DNA from: Acanthochromis polyacanthus
Lineage: Eukaryota > Chordata > Actinopteri > Pomacentridae
Direction of reading: 5' to 3'
Assembly (NCBI RefSeq): GCF_021347895.1
Contig: NC_067127.1
Coordinates: 15,100,984-15,164,983, forward strand
Length of the DNA: 64,000 nucleotides
Positions 22,301 to 32,929 of this stretch are shown here, one piece after another. A program made the translations under genes and the position numbers. A model generated the notes under the pieces. The model had not been told where the DNA came from, made no database searches, and saw nothing but the letters and a program-made list of their open reading frames with translations. The stretch's first letter is position 1. Each line of letters begins with the position of its first letter.

Positions 22301-25300
22301 TCAGTCACTGTCAAACTTGATCGAGTTGACTGTTGTGGAGATGGCTCCACCACGGTAGCTTCCTCTCTTCTTCTTCGTCTTTTCATGGCGGAATGATTTG
22401 CCTTTTGTGAACCTGAGCACGTCGTTAGCTTTCTGGCCCCAGTCCCCATTCGCTCCAAGCTGGAATAGCAAATACAAATAGAGAGAGTAAATTATAGGGT
22501 CAACCCGCCAACCCTGATGTGCGAACACTTCAAGTGGATGCTGGACTCACCTTGGCGTCAAAAGAGTTGTCTGCAAGACGGGGATCCACATCTACTTGTT
22601 CCTCAACTATTCTGCGAAAGGGTATGTTGGAAGACTAGAAGACAAAGTAATTTCAATCAAATTCTGACAATGAGCTCATCGAGCAGTCATCAATTGTGCT
22701 TGTTTTGACATTAAATCCAACACAAAGTTAGCCTAGCCGCGCTAGACAACCCACGGCAACGAATTTAATTCTCTGCCAGGGTGGTTCTAGTTATCCCCCA
22801 TAAGGCTCGAGGTTGGATGCTCCTAAAACTGGCCGGACGAATCACCATGAAGTGTAGAGTCAGAAGGCGGGCGTAACTAAGTGACGACAGAGGCGCGACG
22901 ATTCTGACAGAAACAACCGGCGCACAATAAACAGTTATCTTTCGACTCAGCTTTGGCCACAGCCCTTAAAGATTTGAAACTAAAATTCAACTTGAAAGAT
23001 AAACAAAGGACGGCACTTAAGTGTTTCATTGAGAAGAAAGACATATTTGGACATATGCCGACGGGATATGGCAAATCCTTAATATACCAGTTGGCTCCAA
23101 CTGATTGGGAAGCTAATGGGACTTAGCCACAATCCGGCACTCTCGGAATTACGTCAGCCTATTTGTTGCACTGATTGGTTGTATACCTACCCAATTGCTG
23201 CAGAGTGATTTGAAAGACAACCTTTTAGCCCGCCTCCCTCCCTGTGGAGCGGTCCTAGACCCTTGTGTCTTAAGAGCTGGGTCTAGCGCGGCTAGGCTAA
23301 CACAAAGTGGCAACTTAAGATTAGGTTTTTGTCCCTTACAGGTCTTACCTTCTTACTGGCTTTTGGGAAAGTCTGTGGTGTCGTTGTTGCTTTCTTATTT
23401 TTTGGTGTCTTTACTTCCGTCTCTTCCTCTTCGCTTTCTGATGATTCTTCATCCTTTTTTCTCTTTCCATTGGTACCTGCAACAATCAGCAGCTATAACA
23501 ACTGTGTACCACTAAATCTAACAACACTGAAAACAACAGAAACGGTAATTATATTAGTAATGGTTGTTATGTACAAATATGTTCCCTGTTAGAGAGCCAC
23601 GCCATGTTTAGTATGGTTGAAACTTACTATTTGTTGTGGGGGTGGTGGGTGCAGTGGCTGCTTTGCGCGGTGCTTCCTCCTCATCTGATGAGCTGTCTGA
23701 GGAGCTGCTACTGCTCTCTTTAGGTTTAGCTGCTGGGGTTGTCTTGGCTGATGCAGGAGGTTTTGGAGTACTCTTACTGGCCTCTTCCTCCTCTTCAGAG
23801 CTGCTGTCGCTGGATGACGACTCTGCCGGCTTTGCTGCAACCTTTGCTGCTGCAGTGGTCTTCTTGGGGGTTGCTGCCTTGCCGTTGGCGACAGCAGGCT
23901 TAGCAGGGGCGGTCTCCGTCTCTGAATCAGAGCTATCTGAAGAGTCAGAGCTGCTCTCCTCAGCTTTCTTTGTTGAAGCTGCAGGAGCCTTTGTGGCGCT
24001 AGCAGCTGCAGGTTTCTTGGCTGCTGCAGGGGCTTGTTTCTTGACTGCAGGTTTGGTTGGTTCATCCTCAGAGTCTGAACTGTCACTGTCAGAGCTGCTT
24101 TCTGCTGCTGCACCTGAAGCAGGCTTTGAAGCAGGAGTAGCTGGTTTAGCTGCTGCTGCCGGCTTGGCTTTCACTGGTTCTTCCTCATCCTCAGAAGAGG
24201 ACTCAGAGCTGCTCTCTGCTGCAGCAGGCTTAGTTGCAGGTTTTGCAGGCTTTGAGGCTGGGGTAGCTGCTTTAACCGCAGCAGGTTTAGCCTTGACAGG
24301 TTCTTCGTCTTCGGACGAGGAATCGGACTCTGAGCTGCTTTCAGCTGCAGCCGGCTTCGCTGCAGGAGTCGCAGGCTTTGAAGCTGGGGTAGCTGGTTTG
24401 CCTGCTGCTGGCTTGGGTTTGCCTGCTGCTGGCTTGGCTTTAACTGGCTCTTCTTCATCCTCAGAGGAGTCAGATTCCGAGCTGCTTTCTGCAGCAGCAG
24501 CAGCCTTAGCTGCAGGAGTAGCCGGCTTTGAGGCAGGTTTAGCTGCTGTTGCCTTGGCCTTAGCTGGCTCTTCATCTTCAGAGGAAGAATCAGAGTCTGA
24601 GCTGCTCTCTACTGCTGCAGGAGCTTTTACAACAGGGGTAGCAGGCTTTGAAGCTGGGGTAGTGGTTTTAGCTGCTGGCTTGGCTTTCACTGGTTCCTCC
24701 TCATCCTCGGACGAGTCGTCTGAATCAGAGCTGGTTTCTGCTGCCTTGGCTGGGGCTTTAGAAGCAGCAGCTGGTGGTGGAGCTGCAGTTTTAGTGGAAG
24801 GTTTTGCTGGAGCCTCGTCTTCAGAGCTACTGTCCGAGTCTGGGATCAAACACAAATACTGTTGTTACTGAAAGTTTTGCAGACAAGAAATTACTGCAAC
24901 ACAGCAATGGTGAGCGTAGACATAATATTTAGGTCGTAACTGACAGTTCCTGTGACAGGTGTTGAGTACTAGCCTTGATCCCACCACAACTTGGTAGAAC
25001 AGCCAAGAACAGTTCCATAAATTAAAGGAATTGAAAGTTATTACAAGAAATCTATCAGTCTTACAGAAATGCTAAGCTCAAATGCTCAAAATCTAGAACC
25101 TAGGAGTCTCCTACCTGAGCTTGAGGACTCGTCCTTCTTAGCTGGGGTAGTCTTGGCAGGCGTGGGTTTAGCAGGCGTCACTTTTGCTGCAGGTTTCTTC
25201 ACCTCTTCTTCTTCCTCTGAACTTGATGAGTCTTCATCTGAGTCTTCTTCTTTAGCAGCGGCAGCCTTAGCTGGAGCAGGTTTGACTGGGGCAGCCTTTG

Positions 25301-28300
25301 CTGGTGCAGCCTTAGCTGGGGTGACCTTGGCTGCAGGCTTCTTGGCCTCCTCTTCATCTGAGCTTGAATCTGCACAGAAATGGGTGAAAAGAAAATATTT
25401 TTTACACATTGAGCTTTGCTTTAGACTGAGAAGAAACTGACAGGTATTCCTGATCATTACCGGAGCTCTCAGAGCTGGACTCCTGCTTCTTTGCAGCGGG
25501 TTTAGACACAGCAGGTTTGGCATTAGTCACTTTTACAGGTGTAGGTTTGGCTGAAAGGATTACAACACAATTAGATGTGCCATTAAAAACACCAAGAGTT
25601 CAAAGTGTGAAAGGTGGGAAACTCTTACCAGCTGCTTTCTTCTTCTCATCCTCATCACTGCTCTCATCACTGCTGTCTGAAGAGTCGCTCTCCTTGGCCT
25701 TGCTGGCTGCTGGTGCAGCAGGAGCTTTCTGGATTGAAGCAGGAGGTGGAACTGCACTGTACGCTCCTAACAAGACAAGTAGCGGTTTAAGCATCGCTAC
25801 AAATTACACGGCATCTCAAAGCAACTATACAGCATTTTAAGCTTGGGCTGGACCAGGTGATCAGCTGATCATAATTAACCAAGCCTGACGTATGTCAGTG
25901 GGGTTACTGCATTCGCTTCGGTATCTGGCTGGGTAAGTATGTATGTGGGTATGTCCGGTCAGATATCTCTGCAAGTGCTGAAGTCAGGATACTCAAACTT
26001 GGCACTGAATATCAGTCTAAGGTCCCCTGCTCAGGTGTGGAGTCACAGGTCAGTAGATCAAGTAGGAAGGGATATACGTAGGATGATCAAAATTGATACA
26101 GAGTATCATGCATGGGCATGGTTCTGCCCTCTACTGGGCTTGTCTAGTTTAGTCTGCAGTGAGGACATACATTATAGAGAGTCATGGCCAGGACATGAAT
26201 GGATGGAAAAATAATGAGTAAAGAGTGTATATACTGCAATTAATGTATTCCAATAATTCAACATATTTTTCTTGTAGCTGTTAAACTTGAGTATATCAGT
26301 AACAGGTTATAAACAAATGAAAACTTTGTTGATGACTGATGAATGTTATCAAATGCAATGAAACATCCCCTGATATTCATTGGTATCTATAATGCCTCAC
26401 AGTGCTCTAATACAGTGCAGTGTCTAGCAACCACTGAGCATACAATGGTCAGGAAAAAAAAAGTACAAAACCACACCTGCTTTGGGTTTTTTGCTGGGAG
26501 GAGCCTCGTCTTCAGATGAGGACTCTTCGCTGCTTGATTCAGCAGCAGGAGTTGGAGCTGCTGCCTTCTTTACAGGGGCAGGTTTGACTGGAGCCTAACA
26601 GAAAACCGTGAGTAAGCCATTAGTCAGGGTCTCTGCAGGTTTCAACAAGCCAAATTTAAGACTTTTTAAGACCTTTTTAAGACCATAATGAATACAACTT
26701 AAGACCCATTTCACATTGATACTGGCAAAAAAGTACAAAAGACTTGAAGGAAAACTGGAGGCCTGGAATTTATTCACAGCTCTTTCACACTCGAATACAA
26801 AACACTTAACCCAACAAAAAAAAAAACAGAAACCTCTCTGTTGTGAACCAAGATTTGATAAGAAGTCAGAGTCAAAAAATATTGGTAAACTCTACAGCCA
26901 ACAGCCATTGTGTGTGTGTGTGCCTGTGTATGCACACAAGAACTATCTAAGCTCTTGTCTCGTGGCTGCAATCTCCTCCACAATATTCTTGAGCTCTGCT
27001 AATTTTTCCTTGTAGCTCCTCCTCAGAGCATTTGATTTTGTGATGAGCTGGGCCATCTGAGTGCCCACCTTGCCCTCCGCCTCGTCTGCAAGCCTGTCTG
27101 CATTTCTGGCCAGACTTTCAGAAATCTCTTGGACAGTTTTCCTTTTCTTTTTTAGTTCTTCCAGGTGATCCTCTAAAGCCTTTCTCTTCTTTCCCTGTTC
27201 ATCAGACGCCTTCTTCCTTCTCTCTTGATCAAGGTAGACACGGTACTTGGACCTGGCTGATGCTGCAGAAGTCAAGAGCTCTTTCGTGATGGGAATCTTG
27301 GTCACCCTGCCATGTTGAGTGACATAATTGCACACAAGCCTGTGCGCAACAACAGTGTCCTCCTGCATGTTACACGTTTCAACTTCCTTGTTTATAAGAA
27401 AAACCTCTCTCCACTGTGGCCTGTCCATGGGACAAAATGAGCAGCTTCTGGCAAAAAGACCAAAGTTCAGGATAGGGCCTTCTAAGGAAACCACTAGGAC
27501 TGGCCCGAATAGTGGTTTCTGGGCTCCGAATATTCGTTCCGCCCCATAATGTCCGACGGCGGAGACGGCCCGGGGGGGCCGCGGTGGCTGCTGCTTGTGG
27601 CGGAGACGGCTCGAATATTCGGATCCGTTCGTCTGGTCTCGGATCCAAATTTTGCCTTCGTTTTGTCTTCAGTTAAACTGAAGAATTCCCGAACAGCGGA
27701 GTATTTCAGCATCTTCTCTTGTGTTTATGCAACGAAGTGAAAGGTGACCGCTGAGCATGCACAGCAATGCCTGGTGGTGTTCGATAAATTGTGGCCGGGC
27801 AGTACAGGTAGCCTACATTTAGTTCCGCTCTATAGTTGCGTTATAGCGTCCTCAAAAATCGAAACATTTCAAAGCGAGACTGAAGTTTGTGCATGTTTTA
27901 CATATAAGTAACATCAATAGATTTTTAAGACCTTTCAAAATCGTATTTAAGACCTTCTATAAGATTTTAGGAGAATTTTAGACATTTTAAGGCCTTAAAT
28001 TCAAATTATTGGATTTAAGACTTTTTAAAACCCCGCGGATACCCTGTTAGTGTCTGATGTACATATTTACTAGGGATGAGAATTTCGACTAATTTCCGAA
28101 CCAACTAGTCGCAAATAAAATTTGCGACTAGTTGGTTCGGAAAACTTGCAATTTAACCCTTTAAGCGCCAAAGTCGCAATATTGCGACAAGCAACATTGC
28201 TGAACATAAGCCATAGCTTCAAATATACTGTCTCGTGTGCCTCATGTACTGTACGCCAGGAGATGGCAGACATCTGGAACTTCAATCTGAGCATCAGTTG

Positions 28301-31300
28301 TGGGCGCGTTTTCATTCAAAGTTTTGGAGTTTACAGAGTTTGAAAACCGAGGAGACGAGACTCGCCGTGGAAGCGTATCAGAGCGCAAGACGGCACATTT
28401 TAGAGTGAGAAAACTCACCGTACCGAGAGATCTGGTCAACGCTGACGAAGTGCTTTGTGAAGTAATGGCTTACTCATATTCTGAAGAGGTATATTCACCC
28501 TCTGATGAAGATGTTCAGTCATCCACTGAGACAGAAAGTGCCGCTGCGTCTGTGCACCATGACAGTCCAAGCAGCACATACTGGAGCCGATGCTTTGCTT
28601 CGGGGTGGCAGGAGGGGACGTGGTGGGTGTAGCTGGAGTGGTCAAAACACCGCTAATGATGAGGGGGATAGTGGGGGTTGAAAAAAAATGCGGAAATAGC
28701 AGCAGACGCGGGAGAAAATGCACTGATAATAACGATGGAGGCTGCAGTGGCGTTCACGGCCCCGTCGTAAATGACGATGATGATGGCTGGGTTTGCTTGA
28801 CAGATGAGGAAGAGTTTCACAAGTGGATCAGACATTTTGATAAGCCTGTTGGGTATCACTGAGAGAGCGATCAAAGGAACCAAAACTGATTTAATGAGCC
28901 ATTCGTAGTTTAACCGTACCGGCCGTGTGTACTTAGACTTGCATGGCTTAATCTGTGAGACAAGCATATGCTACTGGCAGGATCAACCAGGTAGCCCAGA
29001 CGGACAGGCGGTGTAGGTTTGGAGAAATGAACGTGTCATCTGGAGGTCGACCGCCCCCTGCTACGTGTGCGTGGGAGGGGAGGGGAGGAGGAGCAATTCT
29101 CTCCCTGGCTGCTCAGCCTGTTTACAAAGAAGCCGATGCAGAGGCGCGAAGAACAAGGTGCATGATGCTTAATGCAGCGTTTAACCGACTAGTAAAATAC
29201 TAAACGTTTAATAAATGAGTAGGCGGTTAAACGATTAAACGACTAGTCGTGCACATCCCTAATATTTACTATCTACACTTGGCACTGGACTCCAATTGTG
29301 CTACATTATTCTAAACTGTGGAGTAAATACAATCAATAACATGCTAATATAAAAACTTTTGACTCCTTGGTATACCTTGGCTGATTTTTCATCTTCAGAA
29401 TCTGAGGAGCTGTCTTCACTGCTGCTGCTCTCCTGCTTCTTCTGAGCTGCACCCTTGGCAGGAGCAGCTGCTTTGGGCGTAGTGGCTGCACCGGCTTTGG
29501 GTTCTATCATTCAGAATTAGACAAGGTTAGATGACAAGCACGTTTCCATTTCAAGTTTAATTTTAGTTTATAAGAATTGTATTATGACATATGGCTATGA
29601 ACTCACTTGGTGCAGCAGCTTTGGCAGGCTGTTCATCCTCAGAGTCAGACTCTTCACTGCTAGAGCTGCTGTCCTTTTTCCTTGTGCTGCCTGCTGCAGT
29701 AGCAGGAGGTTGCTTCACAGGAGCCTACATACAGAAACTACATTTTAATAGTAGCTCAACAATCAAAGTCTTGCAGCAAGGACAAGGTCTGGCAAGAATA
29801 TTTTATTTGGATGTTTTCTCTTACCTTTACAGCAGCCTTTGGAGGAGCCTTCTCCTCTTCAGAGTCACTTGAGTCTTCACTGCTGCTGGATGCAGCTTTA
29901 GCAGCTGCTGCTTTAGCAGGCACTGCTTTGGCTAAAATGTACATTATAAAGACATGTTCAGTGACGATGCTGTTCAAGGTTTCTGAATGACACATTATTG
30001 GCAGAATCCAAACAGCTTTATCAGTTCTCTGTGTCCAGTATGTTGGTATTACCTGCTGGAGCTGCCGTAGCTGGTTTTGCAGGAGCTTCTTCATCCTCAC
30101 TGCTTGACTCTTCACTGCTGGAGCTTTCTGGACTGGTTTTTGCTTTCTTGGCTGATGGACCGTTGGTAGCTTCAGCATTAACAGTTGCTTTTCGTTTCTT
30201 GGCTTCAGGAGACCTATTGAGTCAATTGAATTTATTTAGTCCAATTATTACAAATTTGCCCCAAGAGGATTTAACAATCTAAAGACTATGCAACACCTTC
30301 TCCCAGCAGAAACCCTTTAAAAAGTAGAAGAAAACTTTCAGAAGAGTAACAGAATTTCCCTTTTAAAGGAAGGAGAGTCATGCAATATTATGTTGTGCAT
30401 ACAGAACAGACCAACATACATCTTTGGAAATAATTAATAGACCACTGTTTTCTGTTTTGCTGAGTCCGAGCCAGGTAGCGAGGGGTGTCTTGCAGTATCC
30501 TCCTTTGTTAAGCACCAAGCCATTTTTGTCATAAAAGTTTTCTTTACTTAGGCAGTGCTGAGTGATCATATAGCCTAGATTGTCTGTTGACTTTACATAC
30601 AAACATACTTCATGACTTACGCATCAAATGAATGGTGAAAAAAGAAAATTAAGTCATGTAGTGTAAATTTGATAATATTTACAATCTTAATAGATTATTT
30701 AAAATATAATTTATTGTGTGTAACAAACTGTTCTAAGCCTTATTTCATGCCTTTTCAGAAGGTTCACTAGCAGTTTAATAAATACAGTAAAATTCAATCT
30801 AATTTTTTTTTTTTGCTGAAGCCTGCTGAATAGATTTGGTAAAGAAAACAGCAGGTGGTTTAAAGACCATTTCCAAAGCTTTAATAAAATTACAAGACAT
30901 TAAAATGATAGGTGTAAAACATATAAAGAAGATCTAGAAAAACACAGGGACATAAAGAGAATCTGCCCTAAAACAAAAATCACTTGTCATTAGCAAAATA
31001 ACACTGATTATATTGTGTAATATACAGATGACCTAAACTAAGACAATGTTGATGTAAACTAGTGACAAATTCTGGAGCTAATGGGAATACTGATTTATTA
31101 TTATTATTGCTGTATAAATCTGTTCTTTAGAAAGACATGCACATCGACTCATTAAGCTAACTTGACTATGTTTCCCAAGTTATATTAATATGAATTTAAA
31201 AAACACAAGCAATGAATTACAACTCACTTCACCCAGAAGTTGTAGATGTTGACGAGGCTTTCTTCATTTTGATCCTGTGGATTCTAGAGAAACGTGAAAT

Positions 31301-31701
31301 ATTTTAACCACTTACTTTCAGCAATTTCAAAGTTTGTTCAGTGTAACCTTCAGTTGAAGTAACCTACAATAGAGAATTTATAAGACTCCAATTCACGGTT
31401 TAACGTACGTAAAACATGAATTAGTACAGGAACACGCAGCAGCTTTGCACAACGTGTGCTCATACACGTGCTAACTTCACCGGTACGGTCTCTGTACGTA
31501 TTTACCACGCGTGTACTCTGTCTTAACTTCATGTCATGCCAGCTGCTAAGACGCAACACCTACAACTGACCTTCAGTGTAAGCTACTTACGACTTTAGTC
31601 TGCTTCAGGAACTGCTCAGCCGCCTTGGTGAACTTGTTTTCCAGCAGAAATGAATATACACATTTAAATAGATCACTCGGTACAGACTTCTGCGCCGCCA
31701 T
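22301..31701 (-). CDS. nolc1: NOLC1 / Nopp140, nucleolar and coiled-body phosphoprotein 1
   Basis: Nucleolar/Cajal-body chaperone that binds box C/D and H/ACA snoRNPs and shuttles between nucleus and cytoplasm. Exons in gene order: 31591-31701, 31228-31283, 30053-30213, 29825-29931, 29607-29724, 29376-29503, 26477-26594, 25629-25766, 25461-25550, 25115-25369, 23628-24839, 23349-23476, 22551-22634, 22301-22459. All have AG/GT borders and sum to 2865 bp (954 residues plus TGA). The N-terminus ([12 protein letters not shown]..., about residues 9-36) is a LisH-like helix pair. The centre alternates Ser/Glu/Asp clusters (CK2 sites such as SSSEDEE) with Lys/Pro/Ala stretches. The C-terminus holds the SRP40 domain with [16 protein letters not shown] and [16 protein letters not shown], ending FDSD. 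Human NOLC1 is about 700 residues; the extra length comes mainly from the 1212-bp repeat exon. The ATG at 31701 has a CGCC-rich context. Confidence 0.95.
22729..23300 (+). mobile_element. 572-bp TIR element carrying a RecQ-helicase-like fragment
   Basis: The ends are TAGCCTAGCCGCGCTAGAC (22729-22747) and its perfect complement within the right terminus (23281-23300, one extra base). The 8-bp repeat CACAAAGT flanks it at 22721-22728 and 23301-23308. Size, termini and 8-bp duplication suggest a non-autonomous hAT-type element. It sits in NOLC1 intron 12, opposite to the gene. Removing it and one duplication leaves an intron of about 134 bp. It contains the helicase-like segment listed separately. 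Confidence 0.8.
22908..23126 (+). pseudogene. RecQ-type helicase fragment (Walker A region) inside a transposon
   Basis: Open for 72 codons between TGA at 22905 and TAG at 23124, without a start codon at its head. It reads [20 protein letters not shown], then [20 protein letters not shown] and YQLAP. That is the motif 0/motif I order of RecQ helicases: a Q-containing helix (KDKQ), 'I/VF..PTGYGKS' as Walker A (codons 50-57), then IYQLAP. Downstream helicase motifs are missing. It is either the remnant of a helicase gene of an autonomous parent transposon or a captured host exon. Helicase homology rests on motif recognition only. Confidence 0.65.
26625..28046 (-). mobile_element. hAT-like DNA transposon derivative in NOLC1 intron 6
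   Basis: The left end is CAGGGTCTCTGCAGG and the right end, complemented, is CAGGGTATCCGCGGGG; both are followed by repeats of AAGTCTTAAAT/TTTAAGACC. A 5-bp duplication, TTAGT, flanks it (26620-26624 and 28047-28051). On the - strand 27712-27650 reads [20 protein letters not shown], which resembles the first half of a BED zinc finger as in hAT transposases. A 183-codon ORF follows (26943-27494). A GC-rich insert with GAATATTCG motifs lies near 27490-27620 and may be another nested repeat. Confidence 0.7.
26943..27494 (-). CDS. Transposon-derived coiled-coil ORF (183 codons)
   Basis: Lies wholly inside the hAT-like element and in the same direction as NOLC1. The first third contains [20 protein letters not shown] and [20 protein letters not shown]. 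The rest is a Lys/Glu-rich coiled coil ([20 protein letters not shown] ... [20 protein letters not shown]). Similar 'GR...T.ELL.SA..A...Y...L..E..KK' tails are, to my recollection, common in uncharacterised transposon-linked fish proteins. No catalytic residues can be named. It is uninterrupted, but whether it is expressed cannot be told from sequence. Confidence 0.5.
   Translation of the reverse strand: MVSLEGPILNFGLFARSCSFCPMDRPQWREVFLINKEVETCNMQEDTVVAHRLVCNYVTQHGRVTKIPITKELLTSAASARSKYRVYLDQERRKKASDEQGKKRKALEDHLEELKKKRKTVQEISESLARNADRLADEAEGKVGTQMAQLITKSNALRRSYKEKLAELKNIVEEIAATRQELR
28071..29261. mobile_element. Non-autonomous hAT-type element with perfect 8-bp target duplication
   Basis: Termini TAGGGATG and CATCCCTA; ATATTTAC is duplicated exactly on both sides (28063-28070, 29262-29269), diagnostic of a hAT-type insertion. 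A 23-bp perfect hairpin lies just inside the left end (28094-28142). TTAACCCTTTAAGCGCC at 28153 resembles a piggyBac-type end (TTAA plus CCC), so part of the interior may be a nested piggyBac remnant. The interior (28300-28860, + strand) has degraded acidic reading frames such as [16 protein letters not shown] and [13 protein letters not shown], split by frameshifts. It starts 24 bp after the preceding element ends. Confidence 0.8.
28094..28142. repeat. Perfect 23-bp inverted repeat with 3-nt loop
   Basis: TTCCGAACCAACTAGTCGCA... pairs perfectly with the following arm across an AAA loop. The CGACTAGT core recurs near the right end of the same element (about 29241-29250), so it may mark transposase binding sites. 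Confidence 0.85.
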
Positions 31702-32333
31702 CTTCACCACGCTCCTTCTAGAAGGGAAGGAAGCGCCCGAAATCGTCACTTGTGAGCATGCGTACAGGCACTTAATGACAACGTAAACGCGCTCTTCAGA
31801 AATGAGATGGTTGACTCCGTTTATTTTTTTTTTCATTTTTATTTTTTTAAATGGCCTACTTTCTGAACCAATTTTACAAGTTCATTTATCGAGCGGCCAA
31901 ATAATTACGTTAACAATGTAGTTCAACAGAGTATCCTCGTTTGAAACAAAACGTAGTTTGAAACATGTTTGGATCCGATGGAGTCAGAAAATTGTGGTTG
32001 AGTGAGACCTCTGTCGCTAGCTCATTTTCTGGGATTTTTGGTTTATCCAAAATGAACATGTTTTGGTATAATAATTAAATAAAATATTGTAGAAATCTAA
32101 TTAGATCTTCAGGGGTTTAAAAATCATTTTGAATTCACCGTGCTTCTTCTTTTTAATATTTAATTAGCCGTATTGCTGTTAAGACAGGCGCATGCTTTAT
32201 ACGTCATCACTAAAGACCTTTCCTGCCCCTCGTGTCATAACATGGTCGTCTTTGAATTGAACACTGTGGCAACGACAGCAACTGACTGTTAGGTGAACTG
32301 AACCTGCGACTCTAGGATAACTTTACCGGAGCC
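31702..32333. promoter_or_regulatory. Shared NOLC1/MRPS6 bidirectional promoter region
   Basis: The NOLC1 start codon (31701, - strand) and the MRPS6 start codon (32334, + strand) face away from each other across 632 bp. Both encode ribosome-related housekeeping products, and no other start site is visible, so a bidirectional promoter is inferred. Sequence near each start is GC-richer than the AT-rich centre (about 31810-32170). No TATA box was confidently placed. Confidence 0.55.
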
Positions 32334-32666
32334 ATGCCTCGGTACGAACTCTCTCTGATCTTGAAGGCGATGCAGCGGCCAGAGACGGCGGCGACTCTGC
32401 GGCGGACAATAGAGACTCTGATGGAGCGAGGAGCCGTGGTGAGAGACCTGGAGAACCTGGGGGAGAGACTGCTGCCTTACAAGATAGACAAACACAATGC
32501 AAGGCACAGCCGAGGATCTTACTTTCTGGTCGATTTCTACGCTGCTCCCAGCATCCTGACCAGCTTTCTGGATCACCTGCACCGAGATGTGGACGTGGTG
32601 AGATCCACTATACTGAAGAAGGACGAGCGGGTCTCCAGCAACAACTGCTGTGGTCCCCAACAATGA
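32334..32666 (+). CDS. mrps6: MRPS6, mitochondrial small ribosomal subunit protein bS6m
   Basis: Component of the mitochondrial 28S subunit, where bS6 partners bS18 on the platform. The 110-residue protein starts [20 protein letters not shown], nearly identical to human MRPS6. It keeps the S6 ferredoxin-like fold signature: [20 protein letters not shown], then [11 protein letters not shown] and a C-terminal strand around [12 protein letters not shown]. The tail ([14 protein letters not shown]) is unlike the longer, Lys-rich human tail (about 125 residues). The coding sequence is one uninterrupted exon, whereas the human gene is split. AATAAA at 32902 follows. It could be the native fish gene or an intronless retrocopy; the promoter-like shared upstream region and intact frame favour a working gene. 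Confidence 0.92.
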   Translation: MPRYELSLILKAMQRPETAATLRRTIETLMERGAVVRDLENLGERLLPYKIDKHNARHSRGSYFLVDFYAAPSILTSFLDHLHRDVDVVRSTILKKDERVSSNNCCGPQQ

Positions 32667-32901
32667 CTGAATGTAAGGGAGGTCTCAGGTGGACACAGCC
32701 AAGTGTCATCAGTACAAGCCATGTATTTGGTTTAAAATCAAGCCCACATTTTGGGTCTATGAGCAGGAATTATGTTTTCAGGTTCAAGCAGACAAATGTA
32801 ACTGTTTCATGCATGGATTTTTGGGCTGCTGTTGTATTTGTCATTTATTCGTATGTTGAATCAGCAAGTTAAAAAAATCCTCTAAAAAAAATGGTTATCA
32901 T

Positions 32902-32907
32902 AATAAA
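32902..32907 (+). terminator. MRPS6 polyadenylation signal
   Basis: AATAAA about 235 bp after the MRPS6 stop codon, giving a short 3'UTR. Confidence 0.6.
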
Positions 32908-32929
32908 ACACATCTATCACTGTTGAAGA

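Noticed and set aside
23589..24575. Gln/Leu/Pro/Arg-rich - strand ORFs of 134-174 codons
   Set aside because: Frame-shifted readings of the same NOLC1 repeat exon.
23636..24871. A 411-codon + strand ORF rich in Ala, Gly, Leu, Ser and Glu
   Set aside because: It is the exact antisense of the NOLC1 repeat exon. The biased codons of Ser/Glu/Lys/Ala repeats leave few stops on the other strand; no domain and no independent splice or promoter evidence.
28300..28862. Two overlapping + strand ORFs in the hAT-type element as a host gene
   Set aside because: They lie wholly within an element with clear ends and target duplication and are frame-broken relative to each other; transposon remnant.
32289..32663. 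124-codon - strand ORF over MRPS6
   Set aside because: Antisense shadow of the MRPS6 coding exon.
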